64,000 nt of DNA, from the NCBI RefSeq assembly GCF_000022025.1, contig NC_011886.1, positions 186,001-250,000 of the forward strand, written 5' to 3'. This document shows, in pieces, positions 36,565 through 46,369 of the stretch (position 1 is the stretch's first letter; each line of letters opens with the position of its first letter). The stretch comes from Pseudarthrobacter chlorophenolicus A6. GTDB taxonomy: Bacteria > Actinomycetota > Actinomycetes > Actinomycetales > Micrococcaceae. Below the pieces are notes generated by a model that was not told the DNA's origin, did not search any database, and worked only from the letters and a program-made list of their open reading frames with translations. The position numbers were made by a program, and so were the translations under genes.

Positions 36565-37404
36565 ATCACTGGTGTTCAGTGCCACCGCTACCAGTACGGG
36601 GAAGATCCCAGCCAGTGGGGCGAACTATTCCTCCCCGACCTTCCCGCGGGAACCCGGCACCAGGGCGTGGTGGTGGTGATCCACGGCGGCTACTGGCGCT
36701 CGAAGTATGGCGCTGAGCTGGGTGAACCCCTGGCCCGGGACCTTGCGGAGCACGGCATCGCCGCGTGGAACCTGGAGTACCGGCGCGCCGGAAACGGCGG
36801 CGGATGGCCCGGCACGTTTGACGACATTTCGGCGGGCATCGACCACCTGGCCGCGCTCGCGGAACCGCACGCCCTGGACCTGCGGTCGGTAGTGGCCCTG
36901 GGCCATTCCGCCGGAGGACACCTGGCCGTCTGGGCCGCCGGCCGGGAGAAAGTGGCGGAGGCCGGCCCGGGGGACAGGGACAGCCTGCGTGGCGGAGGCG
37001 GAGTCCGGCTCACCGGCGTGGTCAGCCAGTCCGGCGTCCTGGACCTCGCCGGCGCCGAGCGGCTCAACCTCAGCAACGGTGCGGTGGCCAACCTCCTGGG
37101 CGGGCCGTCGTCGGAATTCCCCGTCCGGCACCGCCTGGCCAGCCCCATGGCCGCGCTGCCGCTGGATGTTCCCGTGTATGCCGTCCATGCCGAGGCCGAC
37201 CAGGACGTGCCGCCGGAAATGTCCATGGCCTACGTTGACGCCACCCGCGGATCGGTGGTGCCCGCACACTTCGTCAGCGTCCCCGGGGACCACTTTGCGC
37301 TGATCGACATCTCGTCGCCGGCGTACCTGGCGTGCCGGCACCTGGTGTGTGAACTGCTGCGCGACACGGAGTTCGGCGCCGCCCGCTTCTCTGGCAGAGT
37401 ATGA
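36565..37404 (+). CDS. Alpha/beta hydrolase, kynurenine formamidase-like, with a non-standard start
   Basis: The GTG at 36667 begins inside the protein, at VVVIHGGYW. The same frame extends upstream with sensible family sequence (GVQCHRYQYGEDPSQWGELFLPD). A stop lies at about 36505 and no ATG, GTG or TTG occurs in between. GGGAGG at 36554-36559 is at ribosome-site distance from ATC 36565, where ATG would be expected. Motifs: oxyanion HGGYW, nucleophile GHSAGGHLAVW, Asp in HAEADQDVP, His in GDHFAL. Relatives hydrolyse N-formylkynurenine or other small amides/esters. It overlaps the next gene (ATGA). Confidence 0.8.
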   Translation: MTGVQCHRYQYGEDPSQWGELFLPDLPAGTRHQGVVVVIHGGYWRSKYGAELGEPLARDLAEHGIAAWNLEYRRAGNGGGWPGTFDDISAGIDHLAALAEPHALDLRSVVALGHSAGGHLAVWAAGREKVAEAGPGDRDSLRGGGGVRLTGVVSQSGVLDLAGAERLNLSNGAVANLLGGPSSEFPVRHRLASPMAALPLDVPVYAVHAEADQDVPPEMSMAYVDATRGSVVPAHFVSVPGDHFALIDISSPAYLACRHLVCELLRDTEFGAARFSGRV

Positions 37405-38339
37405 CCATGCTCACAGTGATCGGCGAAGGCCTTGTTGACGTTGTCCAGCGCGCCTCGGGAATTGAGGCCCATGTGGGCGGCAGCCCGCTTAACGTTGCGG
37501 TGGGCCTGGCCCGCCTGGACCACCCGGTGCAGTTCATCGGCCGCTACGGGCGCGACGCCTACGGGGACTCCGTGGCCGCGCACCTCCGCGCCAGTTCCGT
37601 GATGCTCCCGCTGGGTCCGGATGAGTTGCCCACCAGCGTTGCCACTGCCCTGATTGACGACGACGGCGCCGCCACCTACACGTTCGACCTCACCTGGGAG
37701 CTCCCCGGCATCGCGGACCGGCTCGGCTTCATGCTCCAGGGCACCACGCTGCTGCACACCGGATCGATTGCCGCCATGCTGGCGCCCGGTGCCACCGAGG
37801 TGCTGGCCGCCGTCGAATACGCCCACCCGCATGCCACCATCAGCTACGACCCCAACTGCCGGCCGAGCATCATCGCTGACGTGGATTATGCGCGCCGCCA
37901 TGCGGAGAAGTTTGTGTCCCTCGCCGACGTTGTGAAGGCGTCGGATGAGGACCTCGCCTGGCTGTACCCGGGGCAGGACGTCCTGGAATCTGCGCGGCGG
38001 TGGCTGGCATTGGGCGGTTCCGAGGGGCCCGCGATGGTAGTGGTGACCCGGGGTGGCGAGGGTCCGTGGGGCATCACGGCCGCCGGCGAGGCCGCAGTCG
38101 CGGCACCGCGTGTGGAGGTGGCGGACACCGTAGGTGCAGGCGACTCCTTCATGGCTGCGCTGCTCTCGGGATTGGTGGACCGCGGCCTGGACGGCGCACA
38201 AAACCGAAAGGACCTGCGTGAACTGCCCGCGGAGGCCTTGGCGGAACTTTTGGCCCACGCTGCCCGCGCAGCAGCTGTCACCGTGTCCCGGCCCGGCGCC
38301 AATCCGCCTACGCGGGCGGAGATGAACGCCCTGCCGTAA
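37401..38339 (+). CDS. PfkB family carbohydrate kinase (fructokinase-like)
   Basis: A 312-residue PfkB kinase: VIGEGLVDVVQR, GGSPLNVAVGLARLDHPVQFIGRYGRDAYGD (sugar-binding part), a lid region LPTSVATALIDDDGAATYTFDLTWEL, and the catalytic DTVGAGDSFMAALLSGL. It resembles fructokinases more than ribokinases. It is translationally coupled to the upstream hydrolase gene; the joint role of the two is unclear. Confidence 0.88.
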   Translation: MTMLTVIGEGLVDVVQRASGIEAHVGGSPLNVAVGLARLDHPVQFIGRYGRDAYGDSVAAHLRASSVMLPLGPDELPTSVATALIDDDGAATYTFDLTWELPGIADRLGFMLQGTTLLHTGSIAAMLAPGATEVLAAVEYAHPHATISYDPNCRPSIIADVDYARRHAEKFVSLADVVKASDEDLAWLYPGQDVLESARRWLALGGSEGPAMVVVTRGGEGPWGITAAGEAAVAAPRVEVADTVGAGDSFMAALLSGLVDRGLDGAQNRKDLRELPAEALAELLAHAARAAAVTVSRPGANPPTRAEMNALP

Positions 38340-38387
38340 GGCCGGCCCCCGGAGTTGGCTCCTACATCGACACTTCCGGCCTGATGC

Positions 38388-38402
38388 TTTAGTATTTTTA
38401 GC
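38388..38402. promoter_or_regulatory. AT-rich motif upstream of the MarR gene
   Basis: TTTAGTATTTTTAGC stands out in GC-rich DNA about 40 bp before the MarR start. The core AAATACTA (reverse complement) recurs before the next gene at 38966-38980, so it may be the MarR binding site. Confidence 0.4.
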
Positions 38403-38438
38403 TTGACAGGCGTGTTACTAGGCGATCGAGGAAGGGTC

Positions 38439-38936
38439 ATGGCTCCTTTAGGCGGATCAGTACGTGCAAGCACCCTGGAAGCAGCCAAGCGGATCGACGC
38501 AAGCGACGTCCTTGATGCTTTGAGTGAGTACCGCGCTGCGGAAACTGCGATGCTTCGCCGCACCCGTCCCATCATGGACCGCGGCGCCAATGACGTCCTC
38601 GCCCTGCGCTACGTCCGGGAAGCAACTCTTCGCGGCCCTGGCATGCGCCCCACCGAGCTGGCGGCGCTGCTGGGGCTGAGCTCGGCCTCGATCACTGCGC
38701 TGATTGACAGGCTGGTGGCAGGCGGCGTTGTGGTGCGGGAGCCCCACCCGTCTGACCGGCGCGCTTCCATCCTGCGGAGCACCGGCCTGAGCGAAGCTGC
38801 GGAAGTCCAGGCGCTTGACGACGCCCGACGGCCCATCGCCGACCTTATCGAATCCCTCGACCACGACGAGCTTGAAACAGTCCTCGGCTTCCTCGTGCGC
38901 ATGCGGCGGGCCATGGACGAGGTGGCGCGGGACTGA
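38439..38936 (+). CDS. MarR family transcriptional regulator
   Basis: A 165-residue winged-helix regulator: helix 1 (LDALSEYRAAETAML), the recognition region RPTELAALLGLSSASITALIDRLVAGGVVVREPHPSDRRAS (wing Asp-Arg-Arg), and a C-terminal dimerisation helix. GAGGAAGGG precedes ATG 38439. It is followed by a small unknown gene with a very similar leader sequence and AT-rich upstream motif, suggesting both are under its control. Confidence 0.88.
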   Translation: MAPLGGSVRASTLEAAKRIDASDVLDALSEYRAAETAMLRRTRPIMDRGANDVLALRYVREATLRGPGMRPTELAALLGLSSASITALIDRLVAGGVVVREPHPSDRRASILRSTGLSEAAEVQALDDARRPIADLIESLDHDELETVLGFLVRMRRAMDEVARD

Positions 38937-38965
38937 TTCGCCGATTGGCTGGACAATTGCCTAGA

Positions 38966-38980
38966 GGTACTAAATACTAG
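38966..38980. promoter_or_regulatory. AT-rich motif upstream of the MarR-linked hypothetical gene
   Basis: GGTACTAAATACTAG shares the AAATACTA core with the motif before marR. It lies about 40 bp before ATG 39020, the same distance as upstream of marR. Confidence 0.4.
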
Positions 38981-39019
38981 GCGGACTAGCAATTTGGTAA
39001 ACGAGCGATCGAGGCGGGT

Positions 39020-39454
39020 ATGACAGCGGTAGCAGAACCACAGAGCCGGAACCGGGACCACCTGGCCGATGTCGTCGCCCTGCCGCTGCCTGAAAGCTAT
39101 GGTTTCAACGCCGATCCCGCCGAAGCGACCGAAGCGTCCACGGAATCCGGCGGCTGGATGAAGGCAGTTGCCCTGGCGTCCGCCAAGCTGGAGCAACTCC
39201 AGTGGGAGCTGGATGCTGCCGAAGAGGACCTGTGCGCGGCCCTCCGCGGCGCCTCGGCCTCCAGCGTCAGCGCGGCGGCCCTGGCCAGGGCGGCCGGCCT
39301 CAGCCCCGAGGAGCTCGACGAGTACCTGCGGCGTCCCGCACTGACGGACGCGCCTGCATTGCCGGATGGGCTGGGGCTTCCCGCTACTGCCGCCATGGCA
39401 CCGTTGGCCGGTCCCGCCCACCTGCCCTCCCTGGGCCTGCAGGCAGAGGCCTGA
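39020..39454 (+). CDS. Hypothetical protein linked to the MarR gene
   Basis: 144 residues, no known domain. The centre is a helical, partly coiled-coil segment (ASAKLEQLQWELDAAEEDLCAALRGA) followed by an ARAAGLSPEELDEYLRRP helix-turn-helix-like piece, then a Pro/Ala-rich tail. Its leader GCGATCGAGG-N-GGGT-ATG is nearly identical to that of marR 600 bp upstream. It may be a small DNA-associated or scaffold protein; function unknown. Confidence 0.7.
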   Translation: MTAVAEPQSRNRDHLADVVALPLPESYGFNADPAEATEASTESGGWMKAVALASAKLEQLQWELDAAEEDLCAALRGASASSVSAAALARAAGLSPEELDEYLRRPALTDAPALPDGLGLPATAAMAPLAGPAHLPSLGLQAEA

Positions 39455-39495
39455 TTCCCGAAGGGGCTACAGGCCCTTTTCTGTGCGGCCGGTGA

Positions 39496-39726
39496 TCAGC
39501 TTGCTGCCAAGGCTCTGAGCGCTTCCCGCAGGCGCGTGCCGGCGTCGTCTGCCACGTCCCTCACGGCGGGGGTGCTGCTGAGCTGCACCATGGTCTGTGG
39601 ATCGATGGCCTCCACCGTGGTGTAGTCCGCTGAACTTTTGCGGCGAACCACAACGTTGCAGGGCAGCAGGGCGCCCATTTCCGGCTCCGCGGCCAGCGCG
39701 CGGCTGGCCAGTGCCGGCTGCTGTTC
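39496..39726 (-). pseudogene. DUF302 domain protein, 5' half missing
   Basis: The frame carries only the C-terminal half of a DUF302 protein (QQPALASRALAAEPEMGALLPCNVVVRR...VEAIDPQTMVQLS). The expected first ~60 residues are absent. In the same frame the stop codon of the CstR gene (39730-39732) lies directly upstream, so a deletion appears to have joined the end of cstR to the middle of this gene. The first internal start is ATG 39678. DUF302 genes often accompany sulfur operons; this one looks inactivated. Confidence 0.65.
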
Positions 39727-39729
39727 CGT

Positions 39730-40724
<995 letters not shown>

Positions 40725-40725
<1 letters not shown>

Positions 40726-41636
40726 TGAGTCTCACCCTGCTCCTGGTCCTTGCCCTGTCGGTGGTGATCGGTCTATCGCTCGGCGTCCTGGGCGGCGGCG
40801 GGTCCATCCTGACCGTCCCGATCCTGGTCTACGTGGCCGGGTTCGAGGCCAAGGAAGCGATCGCGGCGTCCCTGTTCGTCGTCGGTGTCACCTCCGCGGT
40901 CAGCGTGATCAGTCACGCCCGAGGCGGCAGGGTGATGTGGCGGACCGGCCTGATCTTCGGCGCCGCCGGCATGGCCGGCGCGTTCGTTGGCGGCCTGCTG
41001 GGCGGGCACATCCCCGGCCAGATCCTGCTGATCGCCTTCGCCGTGATGATGGTGGCCACATCGGTGGCCATGCTGCGCGGCCGGAAGAAGAAGAACGACG
41101 GCGCGGCGGAGCCGGTCAAGCACGAACTGCCCCTTGGCAGGGTGCTGCTGGACGGCGTTGTCGTCGGCCTTGTGACCGGGCTCGTCGGCGCGGGCGGCGG
41201 CTTCCTTGTCGTACCTGCCCTGGCGCTGCTGGGCGGCCTGCCCATGTCCGTTGCCGTCGGCACATCCCTGGTGGTCATCGCCATGAAATCCTTCGCCGGG
41301 CTCGCCGGCTACCTCACCACCGTCCAGCTTGACTGGGGCATCACCCTCGGCGTCACCGCCGCAGCCATCGTCGGCAGCCTCATCGGCTCAAAGCTGGCAG
41401 GGAAGATCCCCGAAGCGGCCCTGCGCAAAAGCTTCGGCTGGTTCGTCCTGGCCATGGGCACCTTCGTCCTGATCCAGCAGGCCCCGCCCGGCCTGCAATG
41501 GCCCATCGCCGCGGGCGTGGCAGCCCTTACCGCAGCCACCGCAGCCACCGCCGGCATCTGCTGGTTCTTCATCGGCTCCTGCCCACTCCGGAACCGCAGC
41601 GGCCGCCGCAGCAGCGACATACCCTCACCCGCCTGA
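40725..41636 (+). CDS. TSUP (TauE/SafE) family permease
   Basis: A 303-residue membrane protein with two homologous halves, each with the TSUP pattern (GVLGGGGSILTVPILVYVAGFEAKEAIAASL and GLVGAGGGFLVVPALALLGGLPMSVAVGTSL). The family exports or imports sulfite, thiosulfate or sulfoacetate. In this operon it probably exports sulfite or thiosulfate made from persulfide oxidation. Confidence 0.92.
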
Positions 41637-41657
41637 TCGCCTCTACCGGAGCACGCC

Positions 41658-41999
41658 ATGGGCCTTATCAGCTCCCTGAAGAAAGCTTTCGGCAAACCCT
41701 ACAAAACCATTTCGGTGGCTGGGGCCAAGCGCCTCCTCTCCTCAGGTGCTGCGCTGATCGATGTCCGCTCCGCGCAGGAATGGCGCTCCGGGCGGGCGCT
41801 CCAGGCCAAGCACATCCCCCTGGACCGGCTGCAGGCCAGTACCACCGGTATCAATAAGACCCGCCCGGTAATCACGGTCTGCGCCTCCGGCATCCGGTCC
41901 GCCTCCGCGGCGCGGGCTCTCGCCGAACAGGGTTTCGAAGCCTACTCGGTGCGTGGCGGCATGGCTGCCTGGCGCCAGGCTGGCGAGCCCGTCCGCTAG
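41658..41999 (+). CDS. Single-domain rhodanese
   Basis: 113 residues with one rhodanese domain and the active cysteine in ITVCASGIRSASAARAL. An N-terminal 15-residue basic segment (SSLKKAFGKPYKTIS) precedes it. It would carry sulfur as a Cys persulfide between partners in the operon. Confidence 0.9.
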   Translation: MGLISSLKKAFGKPYKTISVAGAKRLLSSGAALIDVRSAQEWRSGRALQAKHIPLDRLQASTTGINKTRPVITVCASGIRSASAARALAEQGFEAYSVRGGMAAWRQAGEPVR

Positions 42000-42048
42000 C
42001 AACACCCCCACCATCTCCAGCAACAAACCACTTCGAAGGAGACCCCTC

Positions 42049-42345
42049 ATGGCTGAAATCACCATCACCGAGACGGACCAGCGCCGTGCCACCGACAACG
42101 TCCTCGACGTCCGCGAGGATTTCGAAGTGGCTGAAGGCATGATCCCCGGCGCCCTGCACATCCCCATGGGCCAGCTGCAGGCCCGCCTGGGCGAGCTCGA
42201 CCCCGCGGTCCCCGTGATCGCCGTCTGCCGCAGCGGAAACCGCAGCGCCGCCGTCGCCGACGCGCTCAGCGGCGCCGGCTACAAAGCCGACACCATGGCC
42301 GGCGGCATGACCGCCTGGGCCCGCGCCGGACTTCCCACCACCTAA
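42049..42345 (+). CDS. Single-domain rhodanese
   Basis: 98 residues; active cysteine in VIAVCRSGNRSAAVADAL and the usual DVREDFEVAEGMIPGALHIPM start of the fold. GAAGGAGA is placed 6 bases before ATG 42049. It is the third rhodanese of the operon, with an active-site loop (CRSGNR) different from the other two, suggesting different partners. Confidence 0.92.
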   Translation: MAEITITETDQRRATDNVLDVREDFEVAEGMIPGALHIPMGQLQARLGELDPAVPVIAVCRSGNRSAAVADALSGAGYKADTMAGGMTAWARAGLPTT

Positions 42346-42414
42346 GCCCCGCCCCGTAGCGGCACCGGCAAAACCATCGCAACCAAACGCTTCCCCGAAA
42401 GGACACCACAGGCC

Positions 42415-42777
42415 ATGGCCACCATCGATATCACCGAACATACTTTTGCCCAGACCCTGGAAGGCAGCGACATTGTCTTCGTTGACTTCTGGGCAGCCTG
42501 GTGCGGCCCCTGCCGCATGTTCGCCCCCACCTACGGCGCCGCCGCCGAACGCCACCCGGACATCACCTTCGCCAAGGTGGACACCGAGGCCGAGCGGGGC
42601 CTGGCGGCCGCAGCGAACATTACCTCCATCCCCACCCTCATGGCCTTCAAGGACAAGACCCTCGTCTTCTCCCAGCCGGGCGCCCTCAACGCCACCGGCC
42701 TCGAGGAAGTCATCCAGGCCGTCAAGGCCCTGGACATGGACAAGGCCAGCGACGACGCCGGGATCCAGCACGCCTGA
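42415..42777 (+). CDS. Thioredoxin
   Basis: 120 residues, one thioredoxin fold with the WCGPC active site (VDFWAAWCGPCRMFAPTY), and the cis-proline loop SIPTLMAF. In this operon it may reduce persulfides on the rhodaneses or release sulfide. Confidence 0.94.
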   Translation: MATIDITEHTFAQTLEGSDIVFVDFWAAWCGPCRMFAPTYGAAAERHPDITFAKVDTEAERGLAAAANITSIPTLMAFKDKTLVFSQPGALNATGLEEVIQAVKALDMDKASDDAGIQHA

Positions 42778-42892
42778 GTCCGGCTCTGGCAAGCCAGCCG
42801 GCACCAGTCAAACCATCGCGCAGCATCAGGCCTCCTGCACCTGTTGCCAAGGCTCTTTGCAGGAAAAACCCAGGCCGTAATCCAGTTGCAGC

Positions 42893-42908
42893 ATACCCCC
42901 GGGGGTAT
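42893..42908. promoter_or_regulatory. Second CstR-type operator
   Basis: ATACCCCCGGGGGTAT is a perfect 16-bp palindrome, 52 bp before the persulfide dioxygenase-like start and inside the 180-bp gap after thioredoxin. It implies an internal promoter under the same regulator. Confidence 0.8.
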
Positions 42909-42959
42909 CTATACTGGATGCAGATCCCCACCACCTTTCCAACCGAAGGAGAGCACCTC

Positions 42960-44372
42960 ATGCTTATCGAGCGCATCTACGACGAAGACCTCGCCCAGGC
43001 CAGCTACCTGATCGGCTGCCAGGCCAAGGGTGAAGCCATTGTGGTTGACGGACGCCGCGACATCGCCGTTTACCAGGACCTCGCAGCGAAGAACGGCATG
43101 AAGATCGTGGCCGTCACCGAAACCCACATCCACGCCGACTACCTCTCCGGCACCCGCGAACTGGCAGCCGCGACCGGTGCCAAGGTGTACGTTTCCGGCG
43201 AAGGCGGCCCGGACTGGCAGTACGAATTCGACGGCGAACGGCTGTACGACGGCGACGCCATCACGCTGGGCAACATCACCATCAAGGCCCTCCACACCCC
43301 CGGCCACACCCCCGAGCACCTGTCCTTCCTGGTGACCGACGGTGCCTTCAGTGACCAGCCGGGCTACCTGCTGTCCGGTGACTTCGTCTTCTCCGGCGAC
43401 CTGGGCCGGCCGGACCTGCTGGACGAGGCCGCCGGCGGCATCGATACCCGCTTCGAGGGTGCAAAGCAGCTCTTCGCCAGCTTGCGGGACAAATTCCTCA
43501 CCCTCCCGGACTACGTCCAGGTCCACCCCGCCCACGGCGCGGGCAGCGCCTGCGGCAAGGCCCTCGGTGCCATCCCGTCCTCCACGGTGGGCTACGAACG
43601 GCTCTACGCCTGGTGGGGGCCGTACCTGGCCGCCAACGACGAGCAGGGCTTCATCGATGAACTCCTCGACGGACAGCCGGACGCACACGCCTACTTCGGC
43701 CGCATGAAGCGCGAAAACCGTGAAGGCCCGGCCGTCATGGGTGAACGCACCCCGCTGCCGGAGCTTTCCACCGGCATCGTGGCCGCCGGCCTCGACGAAG
43801 ACACCCTGACCTTCATTGACACCCGGTCCAACAGCGAGGTCCATGAAGGCACCGTGGTCCGGTCACTGAACGTTCCGGCCGGCAAATCAGTGGCCAGCTA
43901 CGGCGCCTGGGTGGTGAACCCGGAAACTGACAAGAACCCGCTGGTGCTGCTGGCCAGCGGCCAGGACCAGGCCATGGACATGTGGGACCACCTGGTACGC
44001 GTGGGCATCGATAACGTGGCCGGCTACGTCACCGGCATCGAGGAACTGCCCACCTTTACCCCAAAGCTCATCCAGCCCGAAGAACTGGACGGCTTCGACG
44101 CCGCCATGGTCCTGGACGTCCGCAACAAGACCGAGCACACGGCCGGCCACATTCCGGGCTCGTACCAGCTCAGCGGCGGCCGTGTGATGTGGCACCTGGA
44201 CGAGCTTCCCGCCAACGGCACCATCGTCACCTACTGCCAGTCCGGCGTCCGGAACTCCGTAGCAGCCAGCGCCCTGCGCCGTGCGGGGTACGACATCGTC
44301 GAACTTGACGGCAGCTACGCGGCCTGGAGCATGTGGCGGCAGTCCCGGCCCAACGCCGTGGCCGCCCACTAA
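42960..44372 (+). CDS. MBL-fold/rhodanese fusion, persulfide dioxygenase-like (CstB/ETHE1 type)
   Basis: 470 residues. Residues 1-240 form a metallo-beta-lactamase fold with the metal motif THIHADYLSG (Tyr where the fourth motif His stands in ETHE1), the later ligand in HTPGHTPEHLSF, and SGDFVFSGDLGRPDLLD. Residues ~265-350 are an inactive rhodanese without Cys. The C-terminal rhodanese has an active Cys in VTYCQSGVRNSVAAS. This is the CstB domain order, which oxidises persulfide sulfur to sulfite and thiosulfate. A perfect CstR operator lies 52 bp upstream. Confidence 0.9.
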   Translation: MLIERIYDEDLAQASYLIGCQAKGEAIVVDGRRDIAVYQDLAAKNGMKIVAVTETHIHADYLSGTRELAAATGAKVYVSGEGGPDWQYEFDGERLYDGDAITLGNITIKALHTPGHTPEHLSFLVTDGAFSDQPGYLLSGDFVFSGDLGRPDLLDEAAGGIDTRFEGAKQLFASLRDKFLTLPDYVQVHPAHGAGSACGKALGAIPSSTVGYERLYAWWGPYLAANDEQGFIDELLDGQPDAHAYFGRMKRENREGPAVMGERTPLPELSTGIVAAGLDEDTLTFIDTRSNSEVHEGTVVRSLNVPAGKSVASYGAWVVNPETDKNPLVLLASGQDQAMDMWDHLVRVGIDNVAGYVTGIEELPTFTPKLIQPEELDGFDAAMVLDVRNKTEHTAGHIPGSYQLSGGRVMWHLDELPANGTIVTYCQSGVRNSVAASALRRAGYDIVELDGSYAAWSMWRQSRPNAVAAH

Positions 44373-44547
44373 CCCCACAGACCGCCCGGGCAGGACCCCC
44401 CTCCCGCCCGGGCTCCGCCCGCGCACGTTTCCCCGAACGGCGCGGGCACGCCCCGAGCGTTACCCCCAACGCTTGGGGCAACCCGCCCGGGTGCGCTTCC
44501 CCCAAGCGCGCCCGGGCACCTTCATGCCCACCGAACGGAGCCCGCGC

Positions 44548-45837
44548 ATGCCCGGCAGCACACGTCCCGAAAACCCCGCAGCGACGCGGCGCCCGGTGCT
44601 GGGACTGCGTCAGAACCTGGCCCAGTTCATGCTGCTGGTTGCCGTCAACGCGCTGGTGGGCGGCACCCTGGGACAGGAACGCACGGTCCTGCCCCTCCTG
44701 GCCACGGAGGCCTTCCACCTGGACCTCTACACCGGGGCGCTGACGTACATCCTCGCGTTCGGGCTGTCCAAGGCTGCAATGAACTATTTTGCGGGGACGC
44801 TCTCCGACAAATACGGCCGCAAGCCCGTCCTCGTCGCCGGCTGGCTGGCAGCACTCCCGGTCCCCGCCATGCTGATCCTCGCCCCCTCCTGGGGCTGGAT
44901 CGTAACGGCCAACGTCCTGCTGGGCATCAGCCAGGGCCTGACCTGGTCCACGGCCGTGATCATGAAAATGGACCTGGTGGGCCCGCGCCAGCGGGGCCTG
45001 GCCATGGGCTTCAACGAAGCGGCCGGCTACCTTGGCGTGGCTGCCACGGCACTGGCTACCGGCTACCTCGCCACCACCTACGGGCTCCGGCCGGCACCGT
45101 TCCTCCTCGGAGCGGCCTACATCGCCCTGGGGCTGGGCCTGACAGTCCTGGCCGTCCGCGAAACCCACCACCATGCCTTCGCCGAGGCGTCCGGAACACC
45201 CGCCGCACCCGGTGCTGCCGGAGCCGGCCTCAGCACGGGCCAGGTGTTCACCCTGACCAGCTTCAGGGACCGCTCCCTCTCTGCGGCCAGCCAGGCCGGC
45301 CTGGTCAACAACCTCAACGACGGGCTCGCCTGGGGTCTCTTCCCCGTCCTGTTTGCCGGCGCCGGCCTGGGCGTGGGCCAGATCGGCATCATTGCCGCCG
45401 CCTACCCTGCCGTGTGGGGAGCCGCGCAGCTGGTGACCGGTGCCGCCTCGGACCGCTGGGGCCGCAAATGGTTCATAGCCGCAGGCATGCTGGTACAGGC
45501 CGCAGCCCTGGCAATGGTCGCGGCAGGCAGCACCTTCGAGGCATGGCTCGGGGCCGCCGTCGTCCTCGGCATCGGCACCGCCATGGTGTATCCCACCCTG
45601 CTGGCCAGCATCGGAGACGTCGCCCACCCAGCGTGGCGGGCACGCGCCGTCGGGATTTACCGTCTATGGCGCGACGCCGGGTTCGCCGCAGGTGCGCTGC
45701 TCGCCGGGCTCATCGCGGACCTGTACGGAATTCCGGTGGCTGTCGCCGCCGTCGCCGGAATCACCGCGGTGTCCGGGATTGTCGTGGCAGTGCGGATGCG
45801 CGGCGGCGACCACCGCCCCGCTGCGGCGCTGCCTTAG
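44548..45837 (+). CDS. MFS transporter
   Basis: A 429-residue membrane protein with 12 helices: LSDKYGRKPVLVAGWLAALPVPAMLI, GLAMGFNEAAGYLGVAATAL, and ASDRWGRKWFIAAGMLVQA. ATG 44548 has GGAG 7 bases upstream. A 175-bp gap after the dioxygenase gene contains repeated GC-rich half-palindromes, so it may have its own promoter. The substrate is unknown; a sulfur oxyanion is possible from the context. Confidence 0.88.
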   Translation: MPGSTRPENPAATRRPVLGLRQNLAQFMLLVAVNALVGGTLGQERTVLPLLATEAFHLDLYTGALTYILAFGLSKAAMNYFAGTLSDKYGRKPVLVAGWLAALPVPAMLILAPSWGWIVTANVLLGISQGLTWSTAVIMKMDLVGPRQRGLAMGFNEAAGYLGVAATALATGYLATTYGLRPAPFLLGAAYIALGLGLTVLAVRETHHHAFAEASGTPAAPGAAGAGLSTGQVFTLTSFRDRSLSAASQAGLVNNLNDGLAWGLFPVLFAGAGLGVGQIGIIAAAYPAVWGAAQLVTGAASDRWGRKWFIAAGMLVQAAALAMVAAGSTFEAWLGAAVVLGIGTAMVYPTLLASIGDVAHPAWRARAVGIYRLWRDAGFAAGALLAGLIADLYGIPVAVAAVAGITAVSGIVVAVRMRGGDHRPAAALP

Positions 45838-45839
45838 GT

Positions 45840-46319
45840 TCAGCTCCAGACCGACGCCGACCCGGAATGGCCCGTCACCACGGCTTCGTAAACCAGGAAC
45901 AGCCCCGCAATTACTCCGAGGACGGACGTGGCGGGAACAAGCCAGCGGGCCGCGAGCAGGCGCCCGGCTCCGCGGAGTGCCTGCCAGCGGCTCACGGCGG
46001 AGGGGAACGCGGCCAGAATCTGCGCAGCCGCCACCAGCAGGAAAACCACCGTCACGTACCGGAAAAAACTGCCCTGCTCGGCGTGCTCCCTGACCAGGTC
46101 CGATGCGGGTTTCGCCTTTTCCAGCTGCTCACCGGCTTCCGGGGTGAGGACGGACAGCGGTACCAGCACAACGGCGAGGACGCCCAATGGCCAGGCCAGA
46201 TAGGACCTGCTGCGGCGCCAGAGCGCGAAGACCACTGCCATCAGGCCAGCCAGCGGGGCAAGGACAACCACCCCGTGGACCAGGAGGATGTGGGCCGGAA
46301 GGCCGCCGATTTCCATCAT
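45840..46319 (-). CDS. DUF2231-like membrane protein
   Basis: 159 residues with four hydrophobic segments. The first (GLPAHILLVHGVVVLAPLAGLMAVVFALW) has the His residues typical of DUF2231-type predicted membrane proteins. It may bind heme or metal; function unknown. It is tail-to-tail with the MFS gene, 2 bp apart. Confidence 0.7.
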   Translation of the reverse strand: MMEIGGLPAHILLVHGVVVLAPLAGLMAVVFALWRRSRSYLAWPLGVLAVVLVPLSVLTPEAGEQLEKAKPASDLVREHAEQGSFFRYVTVVFLLVAAAQILAAFPSAVSRWQALRGAGRLLAARWLVPATSVLGVIAGLFLVYEAVVTGHSGSASVWS

Positions 46320-46369
46320 GCAATGTTTCCTTCGGACGGGGCGGTCACGCCGGATCAGGCGTGCTGGAG

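Noticed and set aside
44227..45627. 466-codon minus-strand frame opposite the MFS gene
   Set aside because: Antisense of a clear 12-helix transporter; Gly/Gln/Arg-rich translation.
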